Positions 18,395 to 27,231 of a DNA stretch of 64,000 bases are shown here, one piece after another (positions within the stretch are counted from its first letter, which is position 1; every line of letters starts with the position of its first letter). The position numbers and the translations under genes are program-made. The notes below the pieces were generated by a model. It was not told the origin of the DNA. It searched no databases and worked only from the letters and a program-made list of their open reading frames with translations. Origin of the DNA: an uncultured Phycisphaerae bacterium (GTDB taxonomy: Bacteria; Planctomycetota; Phycisphaerae; UBA1845; PWPN01); assembly GCA_938005315.1 (NCBI GenBank), contig CALLOB010000011.1, positions 1 through 64,000 on the forward strand. The letters are read 5' to 3'.

Positions 18395-20341
18395 TCACCC
18401 ATTGCGGTACTCATGCACGAAATCGACGAGCAGCTGGACGTGCTCGACCGGCGTTCCCGGCAGGATTCCGTGCCCGACGTTGAAGATATGCCCCGGCCGC
18501 CCGGCGGCCTGCTCCAGAATCATGCGGGCCTGGCGGCGGATCTCCAGAGGCGTGGCGAACAGAGCGACCGGGTCGAGGTTGCCCTGCACGGCGACATCGT
18601 GCCCCACGCGCGACCAGGCCTCGGCCAGGCCGATGCGCCAGTCGACACCGATCACTTGTCCGCCGGCCTCGCGCATCGCCCCCAGGAGCACGGCGGTGTT
18701 GGCTCCGAAATGGAGCACCGGCACACCGGGCCGCACGGCCTCGATGACCGCCCGGCTGTGCGGCAGCACGAACTTTCGGTAGTCGGCCTCGTTGAGGCAC
18801 CCCACCCAGCTGTCGAAAAGCTGCACGGCCTGGGCGCCGGCCTCGATCTGGGCGTTCAGATAGCGGGCGTGAGCCTCGACCAGGACGTCCATGAGCGCCG
18901 CCCAGGCCCCGGGATCACGGTACATGAACGATTTGGTCTCGATGAAGTTGCGGCTGGCCCCGCCCTCGATCAGGTAGCTGGCCACGGTGAACGGCGCGCC
19001 GGCGAAGCCGATCAGGGGGATGTCCGGGCGCAGCGCTCTGCGGGTCAGGCGGACGGCCTCCATGACGAAGCCGAGGCTCTCGGCCGGATCGGTGCGGATC
19101 AGGCGGTCGATGTCGGCGGGCCCGCGCACCGGCCGGGCGATCGCCGGGCCTTCCCCGCGGTTGAAGGCCAGCCCGACGCCCATCGGCTCGAGGATCAGCA
19201 GAATGTCGGCGAAGATGATGGCCGCATCGACGCCGAGCTGATCGACGGCCAGCAGGGTGACCTCGGCGGCCACATCGGGCCGTTTGCACATCTCGAGAAA
19301 CGACAGCTTCTCGCGGATCTCGCGATAGGCCCGCTGATAGCGCCCCGCCTGACGCATCAGCCAGATCGGGGTGTAGTCGGCGGGTTCGCGGCGGCAGGCC
19401 CGCATGAAGGCGCTGTCGTGCAGCCTGTCGGCGGCGGTCCGTTGCCGGTCGACGGGCCAGACCAGATCCACGCGCCGGGCCCGCGTCGGATCGATGCCTG
19501 CCTCGTCGGATGCCCGTTTTCGCGCCAGCAGTTGCGGCGCACATCGTGCCAGCTCCCGCACCAGATCGTCCATGCGGGGGCGGTCGGGTTCGAGATCGGC
19601 CCCCAGCCCCGCCTCGCGCAAAGCCGCCGAGCAGGCCGGTCCGACGGAGGCGATGAGTGTTCTTCGGGCTGCCCGGCGGAAATCTCCCTCCAGCCCGAGT
19701 TCGCCGGCGACGGCCAGCACATTGCCCACCTGCGGCGCGCTGGTGAAGACCATCACGTCCGCCGAGCCCGCGGCCAACGTGCGCACCGCGCATTCCAGAG
19801 TACCGCGATCCTCCGGGGGAGCCCAGTCGTACACCCGTACAAGCACCGGTTCGGCGCCGCGGTCGCGGAGCGCCTCGGCGAGTTGACGGCCGCTGTTTCC
19901 GCAGTCCTGGACGACCACGCGTCGGCCGGCAAGGGACCCTTGTGCCTCCAGTTCGGTCAGGAGTGCGCCGCAGGTGTGCGGTTCGGGGGACACCTGGGCG
20001 ATCGGCAGGCCGAGTGCTTCCAGGGCCGCGCGCGGCTTGTCGCCGCGAACGATCAGCTTCGTGCGGGCCAGGGCATTCCGCAGGTCTCCGCCCGGCAGGG
20101 CGTCGGCCAGCGCAGCCATCAACGTCTGTGCGCCGGAGCCGGTCAGCAGCACGATCATGTCCACGCGTCCGGCGGCCAGATCAGCCGCGAGGCCGGCCAC
20201 GGTCTCCGGGCGCAGCGCCGGGACTTCGCGCAGGGCGGGCGCGGATACGACCATGGCGCCGGCGCGTTCGAGCTGGACGGCCAGCTCGCCGGCCCGGCGG
20301 CTTTCGAAGGACACCACGATCATGTCGCGAAGGTTCTGCAT
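18395..20341 (-). CDS. hemDE: Fused uroporphyrinogen-III synthase (HemD) - uroporphyrinogen decarboxylase (HemE)
   Basis: N-terminal about 300 aa HemD-like (..VLLTGSGAQTLMAAL..VMVFTSAPQVGNVLAVAGELGLE..LIASVGPACSAALREAGL); C-terminal HemE (..YTPIWLMRQAGRYQRAYREIR..IIFADILLILEPMGVGLAF..GNLDPVALF..NVGHGILPGTPVEHVQLLVDFVHEY). Confidence 0.9.
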   Translation of the reverse strand: MQNLRDMIVVSFESRRAGELAVQLERAGAMVVSAPALREVPALRPETVAGLAADLAAGRVDMIVLLTGSGAQTLMAALADALPGGDLRNALARTKLIVRGDKPRAALEALGLPIAQVSPEPHTCGALLTELEAQGSLAGRRVVVQDCGNSGRQLAEALRDRGAEPVLVRVYDWAPPEDRGTLECAVRTLAAGSADVMVFTSAPQVGNVLAVAGELGLEGDFRRAARRTLIASVGPACSAALREAGLGADLEPDRPRMDDLVRELARCAPQLLARKRASDEAGIDPTRARRVDLVWPVDRQRTAADRLHDSAFMRACRREPADYTPIWLMRQAGRYQRAYREIREKLSFLEMCKRPDVAAEVTLLAVDQLGVDAAIIFADILLILEPMGVGLAFNRGEGPAIARPVRGPADIDRLIRTDPAESLGFVMEAVRLTRRALRPDIPLIGFAGAPFTVASYLIEGGASRNFIETKSFMYRDPGAWAALMDVLVEAHARYLNAQIEAGAQAVQLFDSWVGCLNEADYRKFVLPHSRAVIEAVRPGVPVLHFGANTAVLLGAMREAGGQVIGVDWRIGLAEAWSRVGHDVAVQGNLDPVALFATPLEIRRQARMILEQAAGRPGHIFNVGHGILPGTPVEHVQLLVDFVHEYRNG

Positions 20342-20389
20342 GTTCTCGGCCGGACTGCCCTGCCTTACGAACGGACCGCCCGGAGGCGT

Positions 20390-21376
20390 TCAATGCCCCG
20401 CTTTCCAGCAGGCCGTCCAGTGCCCGGGCCGGATCTCCAGCAGCGGCGGATCCTCCTGGCGGCAGCGTTCCTCGCCGGCGGCCAGCGGGCAGCGGGGGTG
20501 GAACCGGCAGCCGCCGGGAAAGCGCAGCGGATTGGGCACATTGCCGGGGATGACGTCCAGGCGTTCGCGCCGCTCGGACAGCCGCGGGATGCTTCGAAAC
20601 AGGCCCTGGGTGTACGGGTGCAGGGGCGAGGCGAACAGATCCTCCACCACGGCGCGCTCGACGAGGCGGCCGGCATACATGACTCCGACCTCGTCGGCGA
20701 TCTGGGCGACAACGCCGAGGTCGTGCGTGATCATCAGCACGCTCATGCGGCGTTCGGCCTGCAGTCGCCGCATGAGATCGAGAATCTGGGCCTGAATGGT
20801 CACGTCCAGGGCGGTGGTCGGCTCGTCGGCGATGAGCAGATCCGGGTTGCAGGACAGGGCCATGGCGATCATGACCCGCTGACGCATGCCGCCCGAGAGC
20901 TGGTGGGGATACTCCGCGGCCCGCTGGGCCGGAGCGGGGATTCCGACCCGAGCGAGCATCTCGACGGCCCGCTCCCAGGCCTCGCGGCCGCCGACCCGCT
21001 GGTGCAGCTCCACGCTCTCGGCGATCTGCCAGCCGATGGTGTACACCGGATTCAGGGAGGTCATGGGCTCCTGGAAGATCATGGCGATGCGGTTGCCGCG
21101 GATGGCCCGCATGCGCTTCTCGGGCAGCCTGGCCAGGTCCTGGCCTTCGAACAGGATCGACCCGCCGACGATCCGCCCCGGCGGATCCGGCACCAGGCGC
21201 ATGATGGACAGGGCAGTGACGCTCTTGCCGCAGCCGCTTTCGCCGACCAGGGCCAGGGTCTGCCCGCGCCGCATCGACCAGGAGACGCCGTCCACCGCCC
21301 GGGCCGTGCCCTCGTCGGTGAAGAAATACGTCCGCAGGTCGCGGACCTCGATCAGGACATCCGTCGGGTCGCTCAT
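20390..21376 (-). CDS. Oligopeptide/dipeptide ABC transporter ATP-binding protein (OppD/DppD type)
   Basis: Walker [25 protein letters not shown]; ..[19 protein letters not shown]..; C-terminal Cys-containing oligo_HPY region. Confidence 0.92.
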   Translation of the reverse strand: MSDPTDVLIEVRDLRTYFFTDEGTARAVDGVSWSMRRGQTLALVGESGCGKSVTALSIMRLVPDPPGRIVGGSILFEGQDLARLPEKRMRAIRGNRIAMIFQEPMTSLNPVYTIGWQIAESVELHQRVGGREAWERAVEMLARVGIPAPAQRAAEYPHQLSGGMRQRVMIAMALSCNPDLLIADEPTTALDVTIQAQILDLMRRLQAERRMSVLMITHDLGVVAQIADEVGVMYAGRLVERAVVEDLFASPLHPYTQGLFRSIPRLSERRERLDVIPGNVPNPLRFPGGCRFHPRCPLAAGEERCRQEDPPLLEIRPGHWTACWKAGH

Positions 21377-22584
21377 GCGGATCTCAGCTTGGGGTCCAGG
21401 GCGTCGCGCAGCCCCTCGCCGACCAGATTGTACGCCGCCACCGCCGTGAAAATCGCCAGCCCCGGCAGGATGATCATCCAGGGCATGGCCACGGGGTTGA
21501 TCATACCGTCGTTGAGCATCGTTCCCCAGGTGGCCGTCGGGGGGGCCACGCCGAATCCCAGGAAGCTCAGCCCGCCCTCGATGAGGATGGCCGCGGCCAC
21601 CCCGAAGGAGGCGTTCACCATGACCGGCGCGATGCCGTTGGGCAGCAGGTGGCGGAAGACGATTCTTGCCCAGCCCAGACCCAGGGCCCGGGCGGCCATG
21701 GCGTACTCCATGGTCCGCAGGCGGAGGAATTCCGCCCGGACGAACCGGGCGTTCTCCGTCCAGCCCAGCAGGCCGATCATGAGCATGATCAGCCACAGGT
21801 GGCGTCCGAAGACCGCCAGCACCGTCAGGATCAGGAAAAAATGCGGGAAGCAGATCACGATCTCGACCAGCCGCATGATCACGAAATCCGTCCGTCGGCC
21901 GAAGTAGCCGGCCAGGGCGCCCAGGATCACGCCGATCGCCACGGCGAACCCCTCGGCCACGAAGCCCACGGCCAGTGACACGCGCGTGGACCACAGCAGG
22001 CGGCTGAAAACGTCTCGCCCCAGATCATCGGTGCCCAGCCAGTGGCCGGCTAGCCGGCCGGGAGGCTGCCGTTTGCGATCCAGGTCGGTTTCCTGCGGCG
22101 AATAGGGGATGGGGGCGAACACCGCATCGGCTCCGGGCCGCATCGCCAGGGTGCGATAATCCGTGCGGTCGTTGCGGTCACGCACCACCGCGACGATCGC
22201 CGCGGAAGCGGCCGCAAACGCGACCAGGCACACCGGCAGGCTCCATCGCCGCAGCCGCGCCGGCAACAGGCGGCGCACGACCGCCCAGGCGACCAGGCAT
22301 CCGGCCGCTGCCAGGATGATCAGGTCCTGCGGCGTGAGGTTGCGGAACAGCGGATAGTGCATCTGTCCCTCGATCCGGATCCGGTAGGGATAGCCGTTGG
22401 CCAGAAACGGCACGAAGACGGCCACGGCGAACAGCAGCATGACGATGGCCAGACCGACCACGGCGGCGCGGTTGCGCATGAACTGGCGCCGCACGATGGC
22501 CGCATAGGTCAGCGGCTCACCCGCCAGTCCCTCGGCGAGCGTGCGATTCGTCGGCAGCGATGCCGGCCCGGCCGCCTCACGCAT
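21373..22584 (-). CDS. Opp/Dpp ABC transporter permease (OppC type) with extra membrane insertion
   Basis: ..[67 protein letters not shown].. Confidence 0.9.
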   Translation of the reverse strand: MREAAGPASLPTNRTLAEGLAGEPLTYAAIVRRQFMRNRAAVVGLAIVMLLFAVAVFVPFLANGYPYRIRIEGQMHYPLFRNLTPQDLIILAAAGCLVAWAVVRRLLPARLRRWSLPVCLVAFAAASAAIVAVVRDRNDRTDYRTLAMRPGADAVFAPIPYSPQETDLDRKRQPPGRLAGHWLGTDDLGRDVFSRLLWSTRVSLAVGFVAEGFAVAIGVILGALAGYFGRRTDFVIMRLVEIVICFPHFFLILTVLAVFGRHLWLIMLMIGLLGWTENARFVRAEFLRLRTMEYAMAARALGLGWARIVFRHLLPNGIAPVMVNASFGVAAAILIEGGLSFLGFGVAPPTATWGTMLNDGMINPVAMPWMIILPGLAIFTAVAAYNLVGEGLRDALDPKLRSA

Positions 22585-23578
22585 AGCTTACCCTCGGATC
22601 CAGCCAGGCATAGAGGATGTCCTGCAGCAGCAGTCCGACGAGCGTGAGCACCGCCGCGAGGGTGGTCGTCGCCATGATGACCGGGTAGTCGCGCTGCAGG
22701 ATGGCGTTGAAGCTGAGGTAGCCCATGCCCTGGATGGAGAAGATCGTCTCGATGATGATGCTGCCGCCGATCAGCCCGGGGAGGATCATGGCCATGATGG
22801 TCACGATCGGGATCAGGCTGTTCCTCAGGGCGTGGTGGACGATGGCCCGGTAGTTGCTGACCCCCTTGGCCCGGGCCGTCCGGACGTAATCGGCCTGGAG
22901 GTTCTCCAGCAGCCCGGCGCGGGTCTGCTTGGAGAGGTAGGCCAGCCCGGCGTAGCTCTGGCAGGCCACCGGCAGGACCAGGTGGACCAGCCGGTCGTAC
23001 AGCCAGGGGAAGAAGGCCATGTTCTCGGGGAACGGCCGGTTGAGTTCGCCGGCCGGGAACCAGGCGAAGTGCTCGGGGTTGCAGAAGTAGATCAGCAGCA
23101 GCGGTCCGACCCAGTAGACCGGCGCGGCATAGAGAAGAAAGGTGACCAGGGTCGTCGAGCGGTCGAAGAAGCGGCCCCGCCGCACGGCCTGGCCGACGCC
23201 CAGGGGAATGCTGATCGCGTAGATGACGACCACCGCCAGGATGTTCAGCTGCAGCGTCGGGCTGATGTGATCCAGGATGACCGTGATGACGGGCTGGTTG
23301 TTCGACCAGGAGTGCCCGAAATCGAGCATCGCCACCCGCCGCAGCCACACCAGGAACTGCACCGGCAGCGGCTTGTCCAGCCCGAGCAGCTCCTTCTTGG
23401 CCCGCAGCAGCTCGGCCGAGGCCGCGGTGGCCTGCCGGCCCGCCTCTCCGCCGGCGGCGCTTCCGCCGAGGGTCGCGGGTTCGCCGGGGGCCAGCCGGAT
23501 GATGACGAACGTGATCAGCGTGATCCCCAGCAGGGTCGGCACCACGAGCAGCAGTCGGCGAATCAGGTAGACGCGCAT
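22577..23578 (-). CDS. Opp/Dpp ABC transporter permease (OppB type)
   Basis: MRVYLIRRLLLVVPTLLGITLITFVIIRLAPGEP..DYVRTARAKGVSNYRAIVHHALRNSLIPI.. Confidence 0.92.
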   Translation of the reverse strand: MRVYLIRRLLLVVPTLLGITLITFVIIRLAPGEPATLGGSAAGGEAGRQATAASAELLRAKKELLGLDKPLPVQFLVWLRRVAMLDFGHSWSNNQPVITVILDHISPTLQLNILAVVVIYAISIPLGVGQAVRRGRFFDRSTTLVTFLLYAAPVYWVGPLLLIYFCNPEHFAWFPAGELNRPFPENMAFFPWLYDRLVHLVLPVACQSYAGLAYLSKQTRAGLLENLQADYVRTARAKGVSNYRAIVHHALRNSLIPIVTIMAMILPGLIGGSIIIETIFSIQGMGYLSFNAILQRDYPVIMATTTLAAVLTLVGLLLQDILYAWLDPRVSYA

Positions 23579-23581
23579 CTT

Positions 23582-25363
23582 TCAGCCGCCGGGTCGACGC
23601 AGGGCGACGGGCACCCACCAGTTCCGGAAATCCATGCCCAGCTTGCCGGGTTCGGCATTCTGAATCCGCTTGCTGACCGCCTCCAGACGCGGGCCGGTGA
23701 GCATGAAGGTGTAGGGCTGATCCTCGAAGAGGATCGCGTGGATACGATGATAGATGGCGTTGCGACGTTCCTCGTCGAACTCCTCGCGGGCCTCGACGAT
23801 GAGGCGGTCCACCTCCGGGTTGCTGTAACCGATGTGATTGGAGCCCTTGTTTTCGTAGCTGGAGGAGTGCCAGATCTGGTAGGGATCCTCCTCGACGGCC
23901 CCGATCCACGCCAGCGAGCAGGCGTCGAACGCCCGGTTGTCGAGCTTGTCGACGTAGACGGACCATTCATAGGGCTCGATGCGCATGCGGACGCCGATCC
24001 GGGAAAGCTGGTCCTGGAACAGCGACATGATCTGGGTGTAGATCTGCACGCCGGCCGGAATGCTCATCTCGAACTCGAAGGGCCGGCCGTCGCGGTCCAG
24101 GATTCCGTCGCCGTCGGTGTCGCGGAAGCCGGCCTCGGCCAGGAGGGCCCGGGCCCGTTCGGGGTCGAACGGCCACTGGCCGATGTCGGGGTTGGCCTGC
24201 CGGCCCAGCGGCGAGAACGGACCGTTGGCCAGCTCGCGGAGGTTGTACAGCAGCTTCTGGACGATCTGTTCGCGGGGTACGCAATGGCTCATCGCCTGGC
24301 GCACCCGCCGGTCGTCGAAGGGCGGGCGGCGGTTGTTCCAGCCGATGAAGCTGTATCCGCCGTCGGCCCTGAGGTACTTGAATTTGTTGAAACGCTCGAG
24401 GAAGGCAGGGTCGACCGTCAGGTTCGTCCACTGTTCGGATGTCAGGGTCATGTAGTCCAGTTCGCCCGCCTTGAGGGCCTGCAGCGCGGTGGTGTCGTTG
24501 GTGATGATCCGGAAGATGATCTGCTGCAGGGGCGGCATGGGCCCCCAGTAGCGCTCATTACGGCTCAGAATGACGCGATTGCCGGGCTTGTCCCATTTTT
24601 CCAGAAGATACGGCCCGCTGGCGATCGGCGGCGGACTCTTCAGCGGCGGATCCCACGCGTTGATCCGCTCGGCCAGCTTCGCCGGGTCGGTGTCGATGAG
24701 GTTGTCGGGGTCCAGCACGTGCCGCGGCACGGCCGGAAGCGAGCCGGCGACCTCGAGGATCTTGAAATATTTCTTCTTCCAGCGGAAACGCACGGTGTGG
24801 TTGTCCAGGGCATCGACGCCGTCGCAGTCCAGGAGGTAGGTCTGGATCCGCTGGCAGTCCATCGTCGGAATCATCGTCGCCCGGTAGGTGAAGACGAAAT
24901 CTCCAGCGGTGACGGGCACGCCATCGGAGTAGCGGGCCTCGGGACGGATCCGGAAGGTGACCGAGAGGCGGTCTTCGGCCACCGACCAGCTTTCGGCCAG
25001 AAGCCCCTTGAACTCCAGGGTCTGGGGATCCCGCTCCAGCAGGCTCTCGTAAACCAGGCCGGAGTCGCTCAGAATGACCGCGCCGGCGTGATCCTTGCAG
25101 GTGATGATGTTCAGGTTGGTCGGACGGGCGGATTCGTGGATGATCACCGACCCGCCGGGCTCGGCCTGCGGCACCCGCCATCGGACGGGGTCGGCGGAGG
25201 GGCCGGTGGCGGGGCCGCGCCCCCCTGACGCCTCCAGCAGCCGGATGGCCTGGCTCACCCGGTCATAGAGCCGGTCGTTCTGCACCATCTGGAGCAGCAT
25301 GATCCCGACGACCAGGATCATGAACACGACCATGACGGTGTCGCGCGGCTTCCACTCGCTCAT
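23582..25363 (-). CDS. Peptide-type extracellular solute-binding protein (family 5), membrane-anchored
   Basis: N-terminal TM TVMVVFMILVVGIMLLQMV; SBP_bac_5 features ..VYESLLERDPQTLEFKGLLAESWSV..VTFRIRPEARYSDGVPVTAGDFVFTY.. Confidence 0.9.
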   Translation of the reverse strand: MSEWKPRDTVMVVFMILVVGIMLLQMVQNDRLYDRVSQAIRLLEASGGRGPATGPSADPVRWRVPQAEPGGSVIIHESARPTNLNIITCKDHAGAVILSDSGLVYESLLERDPQTLEFKGLLAESWSVAEDRLSVTFRIRPEARYSDGVPVTAGDFVFTYRATMIPTMDCQRIQTYLLDCDGVDALDNHTVRFRWKKKYFKILEVAGSLPAVPRHVLDPDNLIDTDPAKLAERINAWDPPLKSPPPIASGPYLLEKWDKPGNRVILSRNERYWGPMPPLQQIIFRIITNDTTALQALKAGELDYMTLTSEQWTNLTVDPAFLERFNKFKYLRADGGYSFIGWNNRRPPFDDRRVRQAMSHCVPREQIVQKLLYNLRELANGPFSPLGRQANPDIGQWPFDPERARALLAEAGFRDTDGDGILDRDGRPFEFEMSIPAGVQIYTQIMSLFQDQLSRIGVRMRIEPYEWSVYVDKLDNRAFDACSLAWIGAVEEDPYQIWHSSSYENKGSNHIGYSNPEVDRLIVEAREEFDEERRNAIYHRIHAILFEDQPYTFMLTGPRLEAVSKRIQNAEPGKLGMDFRNWWVPVALRRPGG

Positions 25364-25397
25364 CGGTTCCTCGTCTCCGCGGCAGGGTCCTGCGGGG

Positions 25398-26324
25398 TCA
25401 GGACGACTTCGGGTCGAAGGCGTCGCGCAGGCCGTCGCCGACGAAATTCAGCGCCAGCAGCGCGGTCCCCAGGAACAGGCACGGAAACAGCAGCATCCAC
25501 CAGAAACTGACCACCGTGTTGATCGCCGCCACGCCCTCGGCGGCCAGCACGCCCCAGGTCGGCACCGGCCGGGCCACGCCGATGCCCAGGAAGCTGAGGA
25601 ACGACTCCTGAAGGATGGCCTGCGGCACCGCCAGAGTGGCGTAGACCACGATCGGGCCGACCAGGTTCGGCAGCAGGTGGCGCCCCAGAATACCGAGCGG
25701 TCCCGCGCCGGCGGCCCGGGCGGCCTCCACGAAGGGCATCTCCCGCAGCGACAGCACCTGTCCGCGGATCACCCGGGCCATCGTCAGCCAGCTGACCGAC
25801 CCGATGGCCGCAACCAGGATCACGACGTTGGCGGCCGGCTTGTGCCCGATGAGCCCGGTCATGGGCCGCTCGAAGGCCACCTTCATCAGGATCACGAGCA
25901 GAATATAGGGGAGGCCGTAGAGGATGTCCACGAACCGCATCATGGCGTTGTCCACGCGCCCGCCGGCCAGCGCCGCGACGGCGCCGTATAGCACGCCCAC
26001 GGTCACGCTGAGCAGGGCGGCGCCCAGCCCGACCGCGAAGCTGATCAGCCCGCCGAACAGACAGCGCTGCAGGAGATCGCGGCCCAGCGTGTCGCAGCCG
26101 CACCAGTGCGACCACGACGGCGGCGTCCGCCCCAGCGAGAGCACCTGGGCGTCGTAGCCGGCCAGCGTCCAGGGCAGCGTCGCCAGCATCAGCGCGGACA
26201 GCACGGCCAGAAACGCCAGCCCGGCCATGGCCGTCCGATTGCGCCGGAAACGCAACAGGCTGCGGCGCCAGGGCGACGCCGGCGGCAGCACGGACCGTTC
26301 GGCGACGACTTCAGGCATCGGCAA
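25398..26324 (-). CDS. Opp/Dpp ABC transporter permease (OppC type), second set
   Basis: ..HWCGCDTLGRDLLQRCLFGGLISFAVG..FVEAARAAGAGPLGILGRHLLPN..LSFLGIGVARPVPTWG.. Confidence 0.9.
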   Translation of the reverse strand: MPMPEVVAERSVLPPASPWRRSLLRFRRNRTAMAGLAFLAVLSALMLATLPWTLAGYDAQVLSLGRTPPSWSHWCGCDTLGRDLLQRCLFGGLISFAVGLGAALLSVTVGVLYGAVAALAGGRVDNAMMRFVDILYGLPYILLVILMKVAFERPMTGLIGHKPAANVVILVAAIGSVSWLTMARVIRGQVLSLREMPFVEAARAAGAGPLGILGRHLLPNLVGPIVVYATLAVPQAILQESFLSFLGIGVARPVPTWGVLAAEGVAAINTVVSFWWMLLFPCLFLGTALLALNFVGDGLRDAFDPKSS

Positions 26325-27231
26325 CCCTCACCCGCGGGTCCACCGCCGTGTACAGCAGATCCACCGCCAGGTTCATGACCACCAGCAGCGTCGAATACAC
26401 CAGCACCGTCCCCATGATCAGCCCGCGGTCGAGGTTCAGCACGCTGTTGACGAAGTGCTGCCCCAGGCCGGGCACGTTGAAGAGCTTCTCGACGACGAAC
26501 GAGCCGGTCATCGCCTGGGCCAGTGCCGGCCCCAGGAAGCTCAGCACCGGCAGGAAGGCGTTCTTCAGCGCGTGCCGCCAGATCACCCGTGCCGGCGACA
26601 GGCCCTTGGCCCGGGCGGTGCGGATGTAGTCGCCGGCCAGCACATCCAGCATGCCCAGCCGGGTCAGCCGGGCGATGTAGGCCGCAAAAGGCAGCGCCAG
26701 CGTCACGGCCGGAAGCGGCAGGTGGGCCAGCGTCCCCCACCCGGCCACCGGAGCCCATCCCAGCCCGACCGCGAACAGCAGCAACAGGGCCGTGCCGGTC
26801 ACGAACGTCGGCAGCGACACGCCGATCAGGGCCAAGGTCAGCCCCGCGATGTCGAACAGGCCGTTGCGCCGGACCGCGCTGACCACCCCCACCGGCACGC
26901 CCACCGCCACCGCCAGGGCCACGGCGCTGACGCCCAGGAGCACCGAGACCGGCAGGGCGTCGGCGATGATCTGCGTGCAGGTCCAGTCGCGGTACTGGAA
27001 GCTGGGGCCGAAATCCAGGTGGAGCACGCCCCAGAGGTATTGCCAGTAGTACGCCCAGTTGTCGTCCATGTCATAGCGGGCTTCCAAGGCCCGCTGCACG
27101 GCCTCGGGCATCTGCCGGTCGGCCTGCTGGAAGGGGTTGCCCGGCACGGCCACGACCATCAGGAACGTGACCGTGTAGATCGCCCACAGCACGGGGATCA
27201 TCAGGAACACACGGCCCGCCAGATGCCTCAT
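26311..27231 (-). CDS. Opp/Dpp ABC transporter permease (OppB type), second set
   Basis: ..GRVFLMIPVLWAIYTVTFLMVVAVPGNPF..DYIRTARAKGLSPARVIWRHALKNAFLPV.. Confidence 0.92.
   Translation of the reverse strand: MRHLAGRVFLMIPVLWAIYTVTFLMVVAVPGNPFQQADRQMPEAVQRALEARYDMDDNWAYYWQYLWGVLHLDFGPSFQYRDWTCTQIIADALPVSVLLGVSAVALAVAVGVPVGVVSAVRRNGLFDIAGLTLALIGVSLPTFVTGTALLLLFAVGLGWAPVAGWGTLAHLPLPAVTLALPFAAYIARLTRLGMLDVLAGDYIRTARAKGLSPARVIWRHALKNAFLPVLSFLGPALAQAMTGSFVVEKLFNVPGLGQHFVNSVLNLDRGLIMGTVLVYSTLLVVMNLAVDLLYTAVDPRVRVADA

Noticed and set aside
16838-21907. 1689-aa plus-strand ORF
   Set aside because: Antisense to hemG, hemDE, oppD and part of oppC; low-complexity H/R/D/G/Q composition typical of GC-rich antisense frames.
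22541-25228. 895-aa plus-strand ORF
   Set aside because: Antisense to oppB and the SBP gene.
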